The position numbers were made by a program, and so were the translations under genes. Of a stretch of 16,344 nucleotides of DNA, positions 7,087-15,217 are shown piece by piece. Numbering within the stretch: the first letter of the stretch is position 1; each line of letters starts with the position of its first letter. The notes under the pieces are model-generated. The model was given only the letters and a program-made list of their open reading frames with translations. It made no database searches and was not told the DNA's origin. This DNA comes from Ruminococcaceae bacterium UBA5408 (lineage in GTDB: Bacteria; Bacillota; Clostridia; Oscillospirales; Acutalibacteraceae), in NCBI GenBank assembly GCA_002407645.1, contig DHNU01000031.1:2398-18741 (forward strand), written 5' to 3'.

Positions 7087-9702
7087 ATGAACGCTCAAAA
7101 GTTTACACAAAAATCTTTGGAGGCAATACAACAGGCACAAAATATTGCGCTTCAAAACAGCAATATGCAAATTGAAGAAGAACATCTTTGTGAAGCACTT
7201 TTACTGCAGGATAACGGACTTATTCCCCAGCTTCTTAAAAAAATGGGCATTGAACCACAAGCAGTACTAAGCAGTGTAAAGCAAGAAACGGCTAAAATAC
7301 CAAGTGTGACCGGACCGGGACGAGAACCCGGAAAAATATATGTTTCGCAGGAAGTTGACTCTGTTCTGGTTGATTCTGAACGTGAAGCGGAACGCATGAA
7401 AGACGAATACGTTTCGGTAGAACACATCATGCTTGCAATTTTAAATAAGCCAAATTATTCAATGAAAAAAGTATTCGATACTTTTGGAATAGACCGTAAT
7501 AAATTTCTTTCCGTACTGTCTTCAGTCCGAGGTAACACAAGGGTAACAAGCGACAGTCCGGAAGAAACATACGATGCCCTTTCAAAATATGGACAGGATT
7601 TAGTTGAACTTGCTAAAAACCACAAACTTGACCCCGTCATCGGCAGGGATTCAGAAATAAGAAATGTAATCAGAATACTTTCAAGAAAAACAAAAAACAA
7701 CCCTGTATTAATCGGTGAACCTGGTGTAGGTAAAACAGCCATTGCAGAAGGCCTCGCACTCAGAATTGTGCGCGGTGACGTTCCAAACAATCTTAAAGAA
7801 CGCAAGCTTTTTTCGCTTGATATGGGTTCATTGATTGCCGGAGCAAAGTTCCGCGGAGAATTTGAAGAACGACTTAAAGCCGTTTTAAATGAAGTCAAGA
7901 AAAGCGATGGCAGAATTATACTCTTTATAGATGAGCTTCACACTATTGTTGGTGCAGGGAAAACCGAAGGTTCCATGGACGCGGGAAACATTTTAAAACC
8001 AATGCTTGCCAGAGGTGAACTACACTGCATAGGAGCAACTACTCTAAACGAATATCATCAGTATATCGAAAAAGATGCCGCTCTCGAAAGGCGTTTTCAG
8101 CCTGTAATGGTTGAAGAACCAAGTGTTGCCGATACTATTTCAATTCTCAGAGGATTAAAGAAGAGATACGAAGTTTTCCACGGAGTTAAAATTCAGGATC
8201 AGGCGCTTATTGCCGCCGCCGTACTTTCGGACAGATATATTTCGGAAAGATTCCTGCCTGATAAGGCAATTGACCTTATAGATGAAGCTTGTGCAATGAT
8301 AAGAACTGAAATTGATTCTATGCCTACTGAACTCGACGAAATTTCCCGTAAAATAATGCAGAATGAAATTGAAGAAGCGGCGCTTAAAAAAGAAACGGAT
8401 TCGATTTCTCAGGAGCATTTAAAGGAAATACAAAAGGAACTTGCCGACCAGCGTGAACAGTTTAAAGAAATGAAGGCAAAATGGGAAAACGAAAAGCAGG
8501 CAATTTCAAAAGTTCAAAAACTTCGCAAAGAAATAGAAAATGTCAATGCCGAAATTGAAAAGGCTCAGCAAAATTATGACCTAAACAAAGCGGCGGAATA
8601 TAAATACGGCAAACTCCCCGAACTTACAAAGCAGCTTGAAGAAGAGGAAAAAGTCGCAGAAAAAGCTCAATCATCCGACTCTTTACTGCGCGACAGAGTA
8701 ACTGATGAAGAAATAGCAAAAATTATAGGACGCTGGACGGGTATTCCCGTTTCGAAACTCATGGAAGGCGAACGTGAAAAACTTTTACATCTTGACGACA
8801 CACTCCATCAGCGTGTTATCGGTCAAGACGAAGCGGTTCAAAAAGTTTCCGAGGCTATTCTGCGCTCGCGTGCGGGGATACAGGATCCAAACAGGCCAAT
8901 CGGTTCATTCATGTTCCTCGGTCCTACCGGTGTAGGTAAAACAGAGCTTGCAAAAGCTTTGGCGGAAACATTGTTTGATGACGCGAGAAATATGATTCGT
9001 ATTGACATGACTGAATATATGGAAAAATACTCCGTATCACGTTTAATCGGAGCGCCTCCGGGTTACGTCGGTTACGAGGAAGGCGGCCAGCTTACCGAAG
9101 CTGTCCGCAGACATCCTTATTCGGTTGTATTATTTGATGAAGTTGAAAAAGCACACCCCGACGTATTCAATATCTTACTCCAGGTACTTGACGACGGACG
9201 TATTACAGATTCGCAAGGAAGAACGGTTGACTTTAAAAATACCATTATTATACTTACGTCTAACTTGGGTTCAAGTGCTATTCTTGATGGCATTCAGCCG
9301 GACGGTCAAATAAGTGAAGAAGCGAAAAAGCAGGTTCATGCTATGCTTAGACAGCAGTTCCGTCCTGAATTTTTAAACCGTTTAGACGAAATTGTATTCT
9401 ACAAACCACTTACACGTGCAGAAATCGGTAAAATTGTTGACTTGCTTATTGCAGATTTACAAAAACGGCTTGATGAAAAACAACTTTTCGTAAAGCTCAC
9501 ACCGGACGCAAAGAATTATGTTGCAGACAGTGGTTACGACCCGGTATATGGAGCAAGACCACTAAAAAGATTTATTCAAAGTAAAGTTGAAACATTAATT
9601 GCTAAAACGATTATATTAAGAGATTTAAAACCAAGAACAAAATTGACAGTTGATTATTCCGGCGATAAGCTTATAATAAAAGAAAACGAAACGGAGAAAT
9701 AA
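7087..9702 (+). CDS. clpB: ATP-dependent disaggregase ClpB
   Basis: An 871-residue Hsp100 chaperone, full length for the family. The N-terminal Clp repeat domain spans about 1-150. The first AAA+ module has Walker A GEPGVGKT (210-217) and Walker [11 protein letters not shown] long coiled-coil middle domain covers about 410-530, rich in E, K and Q; it separates ClpB from ClpC and ClpA and mediates DnaK cooperation. The second AAA+ module has Walker A GPTGVGKT (612-619), Walker [12 protein letters not shown] and the arginine-finger region [13 protein letters not shown]. ClpB hexamers thread aggregated proteins in the cytoplasm together with DnaK/DnaJ/GrpE. The ATG follows GGAGG at 8 bases. The downstream PPC gene starts 2 bases after the stop. 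The usual heat-shock operators CIRCE and CtsR are not visible, so control may run through the upstream RHH protein (inference). Confidence 0.98.
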   Translation: MNAQKFTQKSLEAIQQAQNIALQNSNMQIEEEHLCEALLLQDNGLIPQLLKKMGIEPQAVLSSVKQETAKIPSVTGPGREPGKIYVSQEVDSVLVDSEREAERMKDEYVSVEHIMLAILNKPNYSMKKVFDTFGIDRNKFLSVLSSVRGNTRVTSDSPEETYDALSKYGQDLVELAKNHKLDPVIGRDSEIRNVIRILSRKTKNNPVLIGEPGVGKTAIAEGLALRIVRGDVPNNLKERKLFSLDMGSLIAGAKFRGEFEERLKAVLNEVKKSDGRIILFIDELHTIVGAGKTEGSMDAGNILKPMLARGELHCIGATTLNEYHQYIEKDAALERRFQPVMVEEPSVADTISILRGLKKRYEVFHGVKIQDQALIAAAVLSDRYISERFLPDKAIDLIDEACAMIRTEIDSMPTELDEISRKIMQNEIEEAALKKETDSISQEHLKEIQKELADQREQFKEMKAKWENEKQAISKVQKLRKEIENVNAEIEKAQQNYDLNKAAEYKYGKLPELTKQLEEEEKVAEKAQSSDSLLRDRVTDEEIAKIIGRWTGIPVSKLMEGEREKLLHLDDTLHQRVIGQDEAVQKVSEAILRSRAGIQDPNRPIGSFMFLGPTGVGKTELAKALAETLFDDARNMIRIDMTEYMEKYSVSRLIGAPPGYVGYEEGGQLTEAVRRHPYSVVLFDEVEKAHPDVFNILLQVLDDGRITDSQGRTVDFKNTIIILTSNLGSSAILDGIQPDGQISEEAKKQVHAMLRQQFRPEFLNRLDEIVFYKPLTRAEIGKIVDLLIADLQKRLDEKQLFVKLTPDAKNYVADSGYDPVYGARPLKRFIQSKVETLIAKTIILRDLKPRTKLTVDYSGDKLIIKENETEK

Positions 9703-9704
9703 AA

Positions 9705-10127
9705 ATGGTTTACAAAATTTTCGGAAATACCGCAGTAATCAGAATTGACCGCGGAGAAGAAATTATAAACTGTGTAAAAGAACTATGTTCAAAAGAAAAT
9801 ATCCGTCTTGCAAGCATTACCGCCTTAGGTGCAGTCGACCATGCCGTTGTTGGACTTTACCGCGTCAGCGAAAAGAAATATTTAAAAAACACTTTTGAAA
9901 AAGAAATGGAAATGACTTCTCTTACAGGTAATGTTACTACAAAAGGCGGTGAAACCTATCTTCACTTCCATGCAAATTTTGCAGATGCTGACGGAAAAGT
10001 TGTTGGTGGTCACTTAAATGAGGCGAGGGTAAGCGGGACTTGTGAAATGTTTGTTACCATTTTGGACGGTACTGTCGAGCGTAAAAACGACGAAATTACT
10101 GGTCTGAATTTATTTTCGTTTAAATAG
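9705..10127 (+). CDS. PPC/DUF296 domain protein
   Basis: A 140-residue single-domain protein of the PPC (plants and prokaryotes conserved, DUF296, COG1661) family. Family features are the N-terminal strand and DRGEEIINCVKELC helix, SITALGAVDHAVVGLY, and the conserved histidines H87, H89 and H103 in YLHFHANFAD...VVGGHL, which bind a metal in family structures. Plant homologs carry AT-hooks and bind DNA. This one has no AT-hook, so the common label 'DNA-binding protein' is not supported here and its role is unknown. Its GGAG ribosome binding site (9693-9696) lies inside the end of clpB and its ATG is 2 bases after the clpB stop, pointing to translational coupling. The Dabb gene follows 11 bases after its stop. 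Confidence 0.88.
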   Translation: MVYKIFGNTAVIRIDRGEEIINCVKELCSKENIRLASITALGAVDHAVVGLYRVSEKKYLKNTFEKEMEMTSLTGNVTTKGGETYLHFHANFADADGKVVGGHLNEARVSGTCEMFVTILDGTVERKNDEITGLNLFSFK

Positions 10128-10138
10128 GAGGAATTTAA

Positions 10139-10432
10139 ATGGTTAAGCATATTGTAATGTGGACACTTAATGAAGAAGCAAAAAAAGACGCTGAAAAGAT
10201 TACTGTAGACCTTCAAAAAAGGTTTAAATCACTTTTAGGTGTCGTTGACGGCTTAAAGGCTATTGAAGTAGGTAAAAACTATAACGGAGGAAAACTCGAT
10301 ATCGTTCTTTTCTGTGAATTTGATACAAAAGAAGCACAGGAAAAATATCAGACACACCCAGCACATTTAGCGATAAAAGAAGTTGTTCACAAACTTACCT
10401 GCGGCAGAGAATGCGTAGATTACGAAATTTAA
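10139..10432 (+). CDS. Dabb (stress-responsive A/B barrel) family protein
   Basis: A 97-residue protein matching the Dabb family (PF07876), small dimeric alpha-beta barrels of ferredoxin-like fold. Typical features are the start MVKHIVMWTLNEEA, the central GKNYNGGKLDIVLFCEFDTKEAQEKYQTHPAH and the C-terminal HKLTCG segment. The conserved HP-x-H region (THPAHLAIKEVV) is present. Bacterial members are poorly characterised; some are stress-induced or act on polyketide-like substrates. GGAGG begins at the preceding stop and sits 7 bases before the ATG. It is the last gene of the clpB operon, closed by the terminator at 10451-10483. The co-location with clpB hints at stress-linked expression (inference). 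Confidence 0.88.
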   Translation: MVKHIVMWTLNEEAKKDAEKITVDLQKRFKSLLGVVDGLKAIEVGKNYNGGKLDIVLFCEFDTKEAQEKYQTHPAHLAIKEVVHKLTCGRECVDYEI

Positions 10433-10450
10433 AATTCAGCATTATACTTT

Positions 10451-10483
10451 AAAGGACAGGAATTTTTAATTCCTGTCCTTTTT
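10451..10483 (+). terminator. Rho-independent terminator of the clpB operon
   Basis: A perfect 14-bp stem (10451-10464 with 10468-10481, core GGACAGGAATT/AATTCCTGTCC) closes on a 3-base loop and ends in a run of five T's (10479-10483), 18 bases after the Dabb stop. Confidence 0.93.
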
Positions 10484-10584
10484 GTATTTAATCTTATTAA
10501 CTATATAACAGGGTAGAATATTCGTCAAAAAATACAAGTTTAAAAGCTGCTTTATCCTCTTTCATTTTATTAAACTATAATTAT

Positions 10585-10615
10585 TTGGTACAAAAAACAA
10601 TTTTTTAAATATTAT
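10585..10615 (+). promoter_or_regulatory. Weak candidate promoter for feoA-feoB
   Basis: A -35 TTGGTA (10585-10590) and -10 TATTAT (10610-10615) are separated by 19 bp, longer than ideal. The operon must start somewhere between the terminator at 10483 and feoA, and this is the best pair seen. I found no 9-1-9 Fur-type palindrome in this interval. Confidence 0.3.
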
Positions 10616-10667
10616 GGTGTAAGGGAAAAAATATGATTTTCTCTTTTCAAAGGAAGGAGGTTTAGGA

Positions 10668-10904
10668 ATGAATGAAATATTTTCCTTGAGCAATTTAAAA
10701 GAAGGTGAAACCGCTACTGTAAAAAAGCTTCGTTCTACAGGAAGCATGAGAAGACGTCTTCAGGATATAGGTCTTATTGAGGGTACAAGGGTAGAATGTC
10801 TGCAAAAGAGTCCCTCAGGCGACCCTATTGCTTTTTTAATCCGGGGGGCTGTTATTGCACTCAGAAGCGAAGATAGCTGCAACGTGGTAATGAGCGAAAA
10901 TTAA
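10668..10904 (+). CDS. feoA: Ferrous iron transport accessory protein FeoA
   Basis: A 78-residue SH3-like protein of the FeoA family. Features are FSLSNLKEGETATVKKL, the basic RRRLQDIGLIEGTRVECLQKSP segment and the C-terminal GAVIALRSEDSCNVVM strand pair. The length is normal for a single FeoA domain. FeoA is a small cytoplasmic protein thought to interact with the FeoB N-terminal domain and modulate Fe(II) transport. AGGAGG lies 7 bases before the ATG. feoB follows 95 bases later, with a terminator-like hairpin between the two, so the operon may produce more FeoA than FeoB (inference). Confidence 0.95.
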   Translation: MNEIFSLSNLKEGETATVKKLRSTGSMRRRLQDIGLIEGTRVECLQKSPSGDPIAFLIRGAVIALRSEDSCNVVMSEN

Positions 10905-10914
10905 CAGACAGAAC

Positions 10915-10965
10915 GCAATTCTGCAATTACAAAATAAACAGCTTTGCACTTGCAGAATTGCTTTT
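10915..10965 (+). terminator. Terminator-like hairpin between feoA and feoB
   Basis: A perfect 12-bp stem, GCAATTCTGCAA (10915-10926) with TTGCAGAATTGC (10950-10961), is followed by TTTTATTTT. The 23-base loop is long for a simple terminator. It may be a partial terminator or attenuator, or a stabilising 3' hairpin on the feoA message. A strong full stop is unlikely if feoB lacks its own promoter, and none is evident. Confidence 0.55.
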
Positions 10966-10999
10966 ATTTTAATACATTTCTTCTGAAAGGATGATACGA

Positions 11000-13147
11000 G
11001 TGGGTTTAACTGCAAAATCAACGGGTATTAAACTAATTGAAGGCAGTTTGGATATTGAAAAAGAAACCCCAAATGATAAAGTAATAGCCTTGGCGGGAAA
11101 CCCCAATGTAGGAAAAAGTACGGTATTTAATGCATTGACCGGTATGAATCAACACACAGGAAACTGGCCCGGCAAAACAGTAACAAGTGCGCAGGGAAAA
11201 TGTACTTTTAATAAAACAAATTATATTATGGTTGATATCCCCGGTACATACTCTCTAATGGCACATTCAGCTGAAGAAGAAGTTGCGCGGGATTTTATAT
11301 GCTTCGGCAATCCTGACGCTATTATTGTAGTGTGTGATGCCACTTGCCTTGAAAGAAATATGAACCTTGTCTTGCAGACTATAGAAATTTCCGACCATGT
11401 CATCGTCTGCGTAAACTTAATGGACGAAGCAAAAAAGAAACATATTTATATAGATTTCGGAAGTCTTCAAAAAGATTTGGGCGTACCTGTTGTAGGCATT
11501 AGTGCAAGAAGTGGAAAAGGGCTTGGGGAATTAATGCAAGCCGTTGAGGAACTTAATAACGAAACTTTTATAAACCCAATTAAAATAAAATATATATCTC
11601 CGATAGAGGAAGCTATTGCAATACTGGAACCGGCAGTAAAAGAAAAATTAGGAGATAAATTAAGTTCCCGATGGGTATCGCTTAAACTGATTGACAGTGA
11701 TGACAGTCTTATGAGCAGCATTAAAAAGTACTTGGGATTTGATATTACAAAAGATGAAGCGATAGCGAAAAAGATTTTTGAAGCAAGGGCACATCTTAAA
11801 GAATGCGGAATAAATGAAGACACTCTAAATGATAAAATAGCATCCTGCCTTGTTATTACTGCTGAGGGTATCTGCGCTGACGCAGTATCATTTGAATCGG
11901 AAAAGTATAATTCGCGTGACAGAAAAATAGACCGTATCCTAACAAGTAAATGGAGCGGCTACCCAATCATGATACTTCTGCTTATTTTTATTTTTTATCT
12001 TACTATAACAGGAGCAAATTATCCTTCAGAAATAATTGCAAATGTGCTGTTTAAATTTCAAGATGTATTACTCGAATTTTTTAAAAGCCTTCATATTCCC
12101 AATTGGATTACCGATATGGTTGTAATGGGAGTTTATCGTGTGCTTGCATGGGTAGTATCGGTAATGCTCCCCCCTATGGCTATATTCTTTCCTCTTTTTA
12201 CACTTCTTGAAGATGTCGGCTATTTACCGAGAATAGCATTTAATCTTGACAGGCATTTTAAGAAAGCAAATGCCTGCGGTAAACAGGCACTTACCATGTG
12301 CATGGGATTTGGCTGTAATGCGGCGGGTATAGTGGGGTGTCGTATTATAGATTCTCCGCGTGAGCGTCTTATAGCAACTATTACAAATAATTTTGTTCCC
12401 TGCAATGGAAGATTTCCCACACTTATTGCTATTATTACAATGTTTTTTGCAAGCAGTGTAGCTTTACCTTTTCAGTCATTTATTTCGACCCTTATATTAA
12501 CAGGGGTAATTGTGTTGGGAATTATAATGACATTTCTGATTTCTACATTACTCTCAGTAACAATATTAAAAGGAGTTCCATCGTCATTTACCCTTGAGCT
12601 TCCACCTTACAGAAAACCTCAAATAGGAAAAGTTATCGTACGCTCTATATTTGACCGTACATTATTTGTATTGGGCAGAGCCGCTGTGGTTGCTGCCCCC
12701 GCCGGTCTTATCATATGGATTATGGCTAATGTAAAAGTCGGAGGAATAAGTTTACTGTTACACTGTTCCCAGTTTTTAGACCCATTCGCTAAGCTTTTGG
12801 GGCTTGACGGTGTCATACTAATAGCTTTTATTCTTGGATTTCCCGCTAACGAAATCGTAGTCCCTATTATTATAATGGCTTATATGGCAACGGGAAGTAT
12901 TGTGGATCTTCAGGATTTAACCCAGCTTAGAACACTTCTTGTAAATAATGGGTGGACTTGGCTTACCGCTGTGTGTACTATGCTTTTCTCTCTTATGCAT
13001 TGGCCATGTTCCACAACCTGCCTGACAATAAAAAAAGAAACTCAAAGTCTTAAATGGACAGCAATTTCCTTTGCGATTCCAACCGTTGTAGGTATGCTAA
13101 TTTGTTTTTTAGTAGCAAGCACTGCAAGGATTTTTGGACTGGTATAA
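11000..13147 (+). CDS. feoB: Ferrous iron transporter FeoB, non-canonical gate subtype
   Basis: A 715-residue inner-membrane Fe(II) transporter with an N-terminal G-protein domain. It has G1 GNPNVGKS (33-40), a G3 motif DIPGTYSL and G4 NLMDE, then a helical spacer and about ten membrane segments from residue 320 on. The gate region reads GFGCNAAG (436-443) and TNNFVPCNGRFPTL with C468. Canonical FeoB has GFGCSVPA and TPFMSCSAKLPIY at the equivalent places, as the paralog at 15218-16344 does. The second gate half carries LGFPANEIVVPII instead of the GFTAKEAVVSTL of the paralog. An ATG at 10991 is in frame but touches its AAAGG ribosome binding site; the GTG at 11000 has 9-base spacing and is preferred. 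The sequence divergence leaves a different metal preference, such as Mn(II), possible; metal specificity cannot be read from sequence alone. Confidence 0.93.
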   Translation: MGLTAKSTGIKLIEGSLDIEKETPNDKVIALAGNPNVGKSTVFNALTGMNQHTGNWPGKTVTSAQGKCTFNKTNYIMVDIPGTYSLMAHSAEEEVARDFICFGNPDAIIVVCDATCLERNMNLVLQTIEISDHVIVCVNLMDEAKKKHIYIDFGSLQKDLGVPVVGISARSGKGLGELMQAVEELNNETFINPIKIKYISPIEEAIAILEPAVKEKLGDKLSSRWVSLKLIDSDDSLMSSIKKYLGFDITKDEAIAKKIFEARAHLKECGINEDTLNDKIASCLVITAEGICADAVSFESEKYNSRDRKIDRILTSKWSGYPIMILLLIFIFYLTITGANYPSEIIANVLFKFQDVLLEFFKSLHIPNWITDMVVMGVYRVLAWVVSVMLPPMAIFFPLFTLLEDVGYLPRIAFNLDRHFKKANACGKQALTMCMGFGCNAAGIVGCRIIDSPRERLIATITNNFVPCNGRFPTLIAIITMFFASSVALPFQSFISTLILTGVIVLGIIMTFLISTLLSVTILKGVPSSFTLELPPYRKPQIGKVIVRSIFDRTLFVLGRAAVVAAPAGLIIWIMANVKVGGISLLLHCSQFLDPFAKLLGLDGVILIAFILGFPANEIVVPIIIMAYMATGSIVDLQDLTQLRTLLVNNGWTWLTAVCTMLFSLMHWPCSTTCLTIKKETQSLKWTAISFAIPTVVGMLICFLVASTARIFGLV

Positions 13148-13177
13148 GTTTTGGCCACTCTATAAACATAATAAATC

Positions 13178-13215
13178 AAAACCGGGAAAACAAAAATGTT
13201 TTTCCCGGTTTTTTT
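13178..13215 (+). terminator. Rho-independent terminator after feoB
   Basis: A 13-bp perfect stem (13178-13190 with 13200-13212, core CCGGGAAAA/TTTTCCCGG) with a 9-base loop runs into seven T's (13209-13215), 30 bases past the feoB stop. Confidence 0.92.
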
Positions 13216-13354
13216 ATACGCACTTACGGACAAGCGGCGACAAGAGAATTTTTTTGTGTATTAGCATGGTTAAACAGCAAAAATAAGCAGATTGATAGAT
13301 GTTTTATCGCTGTTAAGATAATTATGATTAACTTTAATGCCGCCTGTTTCTTAA

Positions 13355-14704
13355 CTATTGAATTTTTGAGCTCTTGCTGTGGCTGTTATAATATAAAAAC
13401 GATATCAAAACTACCATAATACATATCGCCGCATATATAAAGAACAGTTTGTTTTGTAGTCCCCCCGACAATATAAACATTGAACCTATCGTCGCTAAGA
13501 TTGGGACAATTACTCCCTTATATATACTGTGTATTTCCCCCTTGCGGTAGAGAGTAAACACTTTATAATACAAGATTAAATAAAAAATACAACTCATTAC
13601 AATAGATATTTCAGAAATATCCGAGTTTGGAAGTATGTTGAATTTTACCGTAACATAATGAATTGCGTACCAAATAATTGTTACAATATAGCAGAAGATT
13701 GCAGAGTTTACCGGTACTCCTCGTTTATCGTTATGTTGTGACAGTTTTTCCGATAACGGAAACATTTTATTCCCTCTTATAGCCATTGAGTATGGAAGGC
13801 GTATATAGCCCAATATAATGCCGTTAACAGTTCCCATAACCGCTATAATTACAAAGATTAATATTATCTGCGCACCGATACTTCCAAAAAGTCTTTCTGC
13901 AACTACATAAACATGTGCGTCCTGTAATTCTATTATTTTCTGAGGTTCTAATAAACTTGATACACCGATAAAATACGCAACATAAGTTAAAAGAACAAAG
14001 ATAGGGGCAATAATCAGAGCACGCGGAAGATTCTTCTTTGAATCTCTGATTTCCGCCGCAATAGATGTGGATATGGTCCAACCGTCAAACGAAAAAGCAA
14101 CCGGTCCAATTGCAGCAAGCCAAGTTGCACCACCCAATGTACTTGCAGAAGTGTTTTTCAGTCCTTCAACTGGATTTCCAAAAAGCAAACCCAATACAGC
14201 AATCAAAATCAGCGGTATCATTTTACTTACGGTTGAAAAATTTTGAAAACCTCCGCCGAGTTTTGCAGAAAGCGAGTTTAGTACGAAAATAAATGTAAAA
14301 TAAATAAAGCCTATAAGCATTTGTATTTCAAATTTGCCTTCTAAGCCAAATAAAATGCAGATATATATACCCACAACCCATGAAACAACCGCAATTACTG
14401 TTGGATAGTACACAAATATCTGGAACCAGCCCATACCGCAGGCGAACTTCTCATTTACGAATTCTTCCATATAAGTTATAATTCCACCCGGACAGTCAGT
14501 ACGCGCCGCAAGTTCACTTATACATAATCCTCCGAAAATAATGCTTGTAGCACCAAGCACAAAAACGATTACACCTAAAAGTACATTTCCACCAGTTGCA
14601 GAAAGAATATTATCGCTTTTAAAAAATATTCCAGATCCTATACAAATTCCGATAATCATTGTTATTGTCGTAAAAAGACCGTAATTCCTTTTTCCCTTTT
14701 CCAC
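13355..14704 (-). CDS. APC-family amino acid permease
   Basis: A 449-residue integral membrane transporter with about 12 hydrophobic segments. TM1 carries the unwound-helix motif IGICIGSGIFF (residues 18-28), which binds the substrate backbone in APC-fold carriers. TM2-TM3 and ELAARTDCPGGIITYMEEF, GPVAFSFDGW in TM6, and AAEIRDSKKNLPRALI match the LAT/SteT-like branch, whose known members exchange serine/threonine or other neutral amino acids. The substrate here is unproven. The start is GTG at 14702-14704, with AGGAG five bases upstream. The gene stands alone between two Feo loci, convergent with feoB. A 15-bp palindrome about 70 bases upstream (14776-14790) could be its operator. No clear terminator is seen in the 140 bases between it and the feoB terminator. 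Confidence 0.9.
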   Translation of the reverse strand: MEKGKRNYGLFTTITMIIGICIGSGIFFKSDNILSATGGNVLLGVIVFVLGATSIIFGGLCISELAARTDCPGGIITYMEEFVNEKFACGMGWFQIFVYYPTVIAVVSWVVGIYICILFGLEGKFEIQMLIGFIYFTFIFVLNSLSAKLGGGFQNFSTVSKMIPLILIAVLGLLFGNPVEGLKNTSASTLGGATWLAAIGPVAFSFDGWTISTSIAAEIRDSKKNLPRALIIAPIFVLLTYVAYFIGVSSLLEPQKIIELQDAHVYVVAERLFGSIGAQIILIFVIIAVMGTVNGIILGYIRLPYSMAIRGNKMFPLSEKLSQHNDKRGVPVNSAIFCYIVTIIWYAIHYVTVKFNILPNSDISEISIVMSCIFYLILYYKVFTLYRKGEIHSIYKGVIVPILATIGSMFILSGGLQNKLFFIYAAICIMVVLISFLYYNSHSKSSKIQ

Positions 14705-14775
14705 TTTATCTCCTCTTCCATAGCAAATACTTTTTATTTTATCACAAATGTGCTAATATTAACAGCAAATTCTTT

Positions 14776-14790
14776 TAAAACGCCGTTTTA
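14776..14790. promoter_or_regulatory. 15-bp perfect palindrome upstream of the permease
   Basis: TAAAACG-C-CGTTTTA is a perfect 7-1-7 palindrome 72-86 bases upstream of the permease start. Its G/C core stands out from the A/T-rich surroundings. It resembles a repressor operator in size and position. The cognate regulator is unknown and no convincing promoter was placed around it. Confidence 0.35.
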
Positions 14791-14861
14791 GCAATTGTTA
14801 TGGTAACTCCGTTATCCTACCATTAATCCCTTTCATTTACATTTAGACAATAAATGGTTCT

Positions 14862-14971
14862 ATATTAAATATTGGGGTTCTCTCCCCCTGCTCCCTCCCG
14901 CATAATGAGTTTATCTAAAAAACAATTTGCTATTTTATGCGGAATGGGAAATAGGGGAAGGTATTTAATAT
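14862..14971. repeat. Long imperfect inverted repeat in non-coding DNA
   Basis: The 345-base gap between the permease start (14704) and the Cys-rich gene stop (15050) holds no convincing gene. Within it, outer arms ATATTAAATA (14862-14871) and TATTTAATAT (14962-14971) are perfect inverted repeats. Inner arms CCGCATAA (14898-14905) and TTATGCGG (14935-14942) are also perfect. Between them lie a C-rich left half (CTCTCCCCCTGCTCCCTCCC) and a G-rich right half (GGGAAATAGGGG) that pair imperfectly. The whole could fold into a stem of about 40 bp. It might be a decayed miniature mobile element or a structured RNA; no target-site duplication is evident. Confidence 0.45.
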
Positions 14972-15009
14972 TAATTTACCTGAGCAATTATTAAAGAACC
15001 CAATAAATA

Positions 15010-15045
15010 ACGGCTCTCTTTTAGAATTTTCCAAAAGAAAGCCGT
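15010..15045 (-). terminator. Probable terminator of the second feoB operon
   Basis: A stem of ACGGCT (15010-15015) with AGCCGT (15040-15045), one mismatch, then TCTTTT (15017-15022) with AAAAGA (15033-15038), lies 4 bases past the stop of the Cys-rich gene. On the minus strand the tail is TTATTTATT, weaker than the other terminators in the window. Confidence 0.65.
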
Positions 15046-15049
15046 AAAA

Positions 15050-15199
15050 TTATTTTTTGTCTTTTCTTTTGCATGAGTTACATGCCGAGCAGTTTGAACA
15101 ATTACCGCAGCATTGATTTTTGTGCTTAAACGAATATCTGATTGCCAATACAAGAAGCACAATAATTATAAATACAATAATGTAGTCAACAATATTCAT
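15050..15199 (-). CDS. FeoB-associated Cys-rich membrane protein
   Basis: A 49-residue protein: MNIVDYIIVFIII starts a single membrane helix (about residues 4-20). A short basic linker (RYSFKHKN) follows, then a cysteine cluster CCGNCSNCSACNSC (residues 30-43) and a lysine-rich tail. This is the layout of the FeoB_associated family (PF12669), found directly downstream of feoB in Firmicutes and thought to help Fe(II) transport, possibly by metal binding. GAGGG lies 4 bases before the ATG (15197-15199). The gene begins 18 bases after the FeoB stop, so it is in the same operon. A 63-residue frame overlapping it at 14971-15162 has no family features and is a shadow. Confidence 0.9.
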   Translation of the reverse strand: MNIVDYIIVFIIIVLLVLAIRYSFKHKNQCCGNCSNCSACNSCKRKDKK

Positions 15200-15217
15200 A
15201 ATACCCTCATTCTTCTT

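Noticed and set aside
10484..10667. Riboswitch or Fur box upstream of feoA
   Set aside because: The 184-base interval is A/T-rich with no clear 9-1-9 palindrome and no recognisable aptamer core; only a weak promoter pair is seen.
13054..13419. A 121-residue plus-strand frame at the end of feoB
   Set aside because: It starts inside feoB in another frame, crosses the feoB terminator and ends inside the permease; it is not a real gene.
14971..15162. A 63-residue minus-strand frame
   Set aside because: It overlaps the 49-residue FeoB-associated Cys-rich gene in another frame, runs through that operon's terminator hairpin and has no family features.
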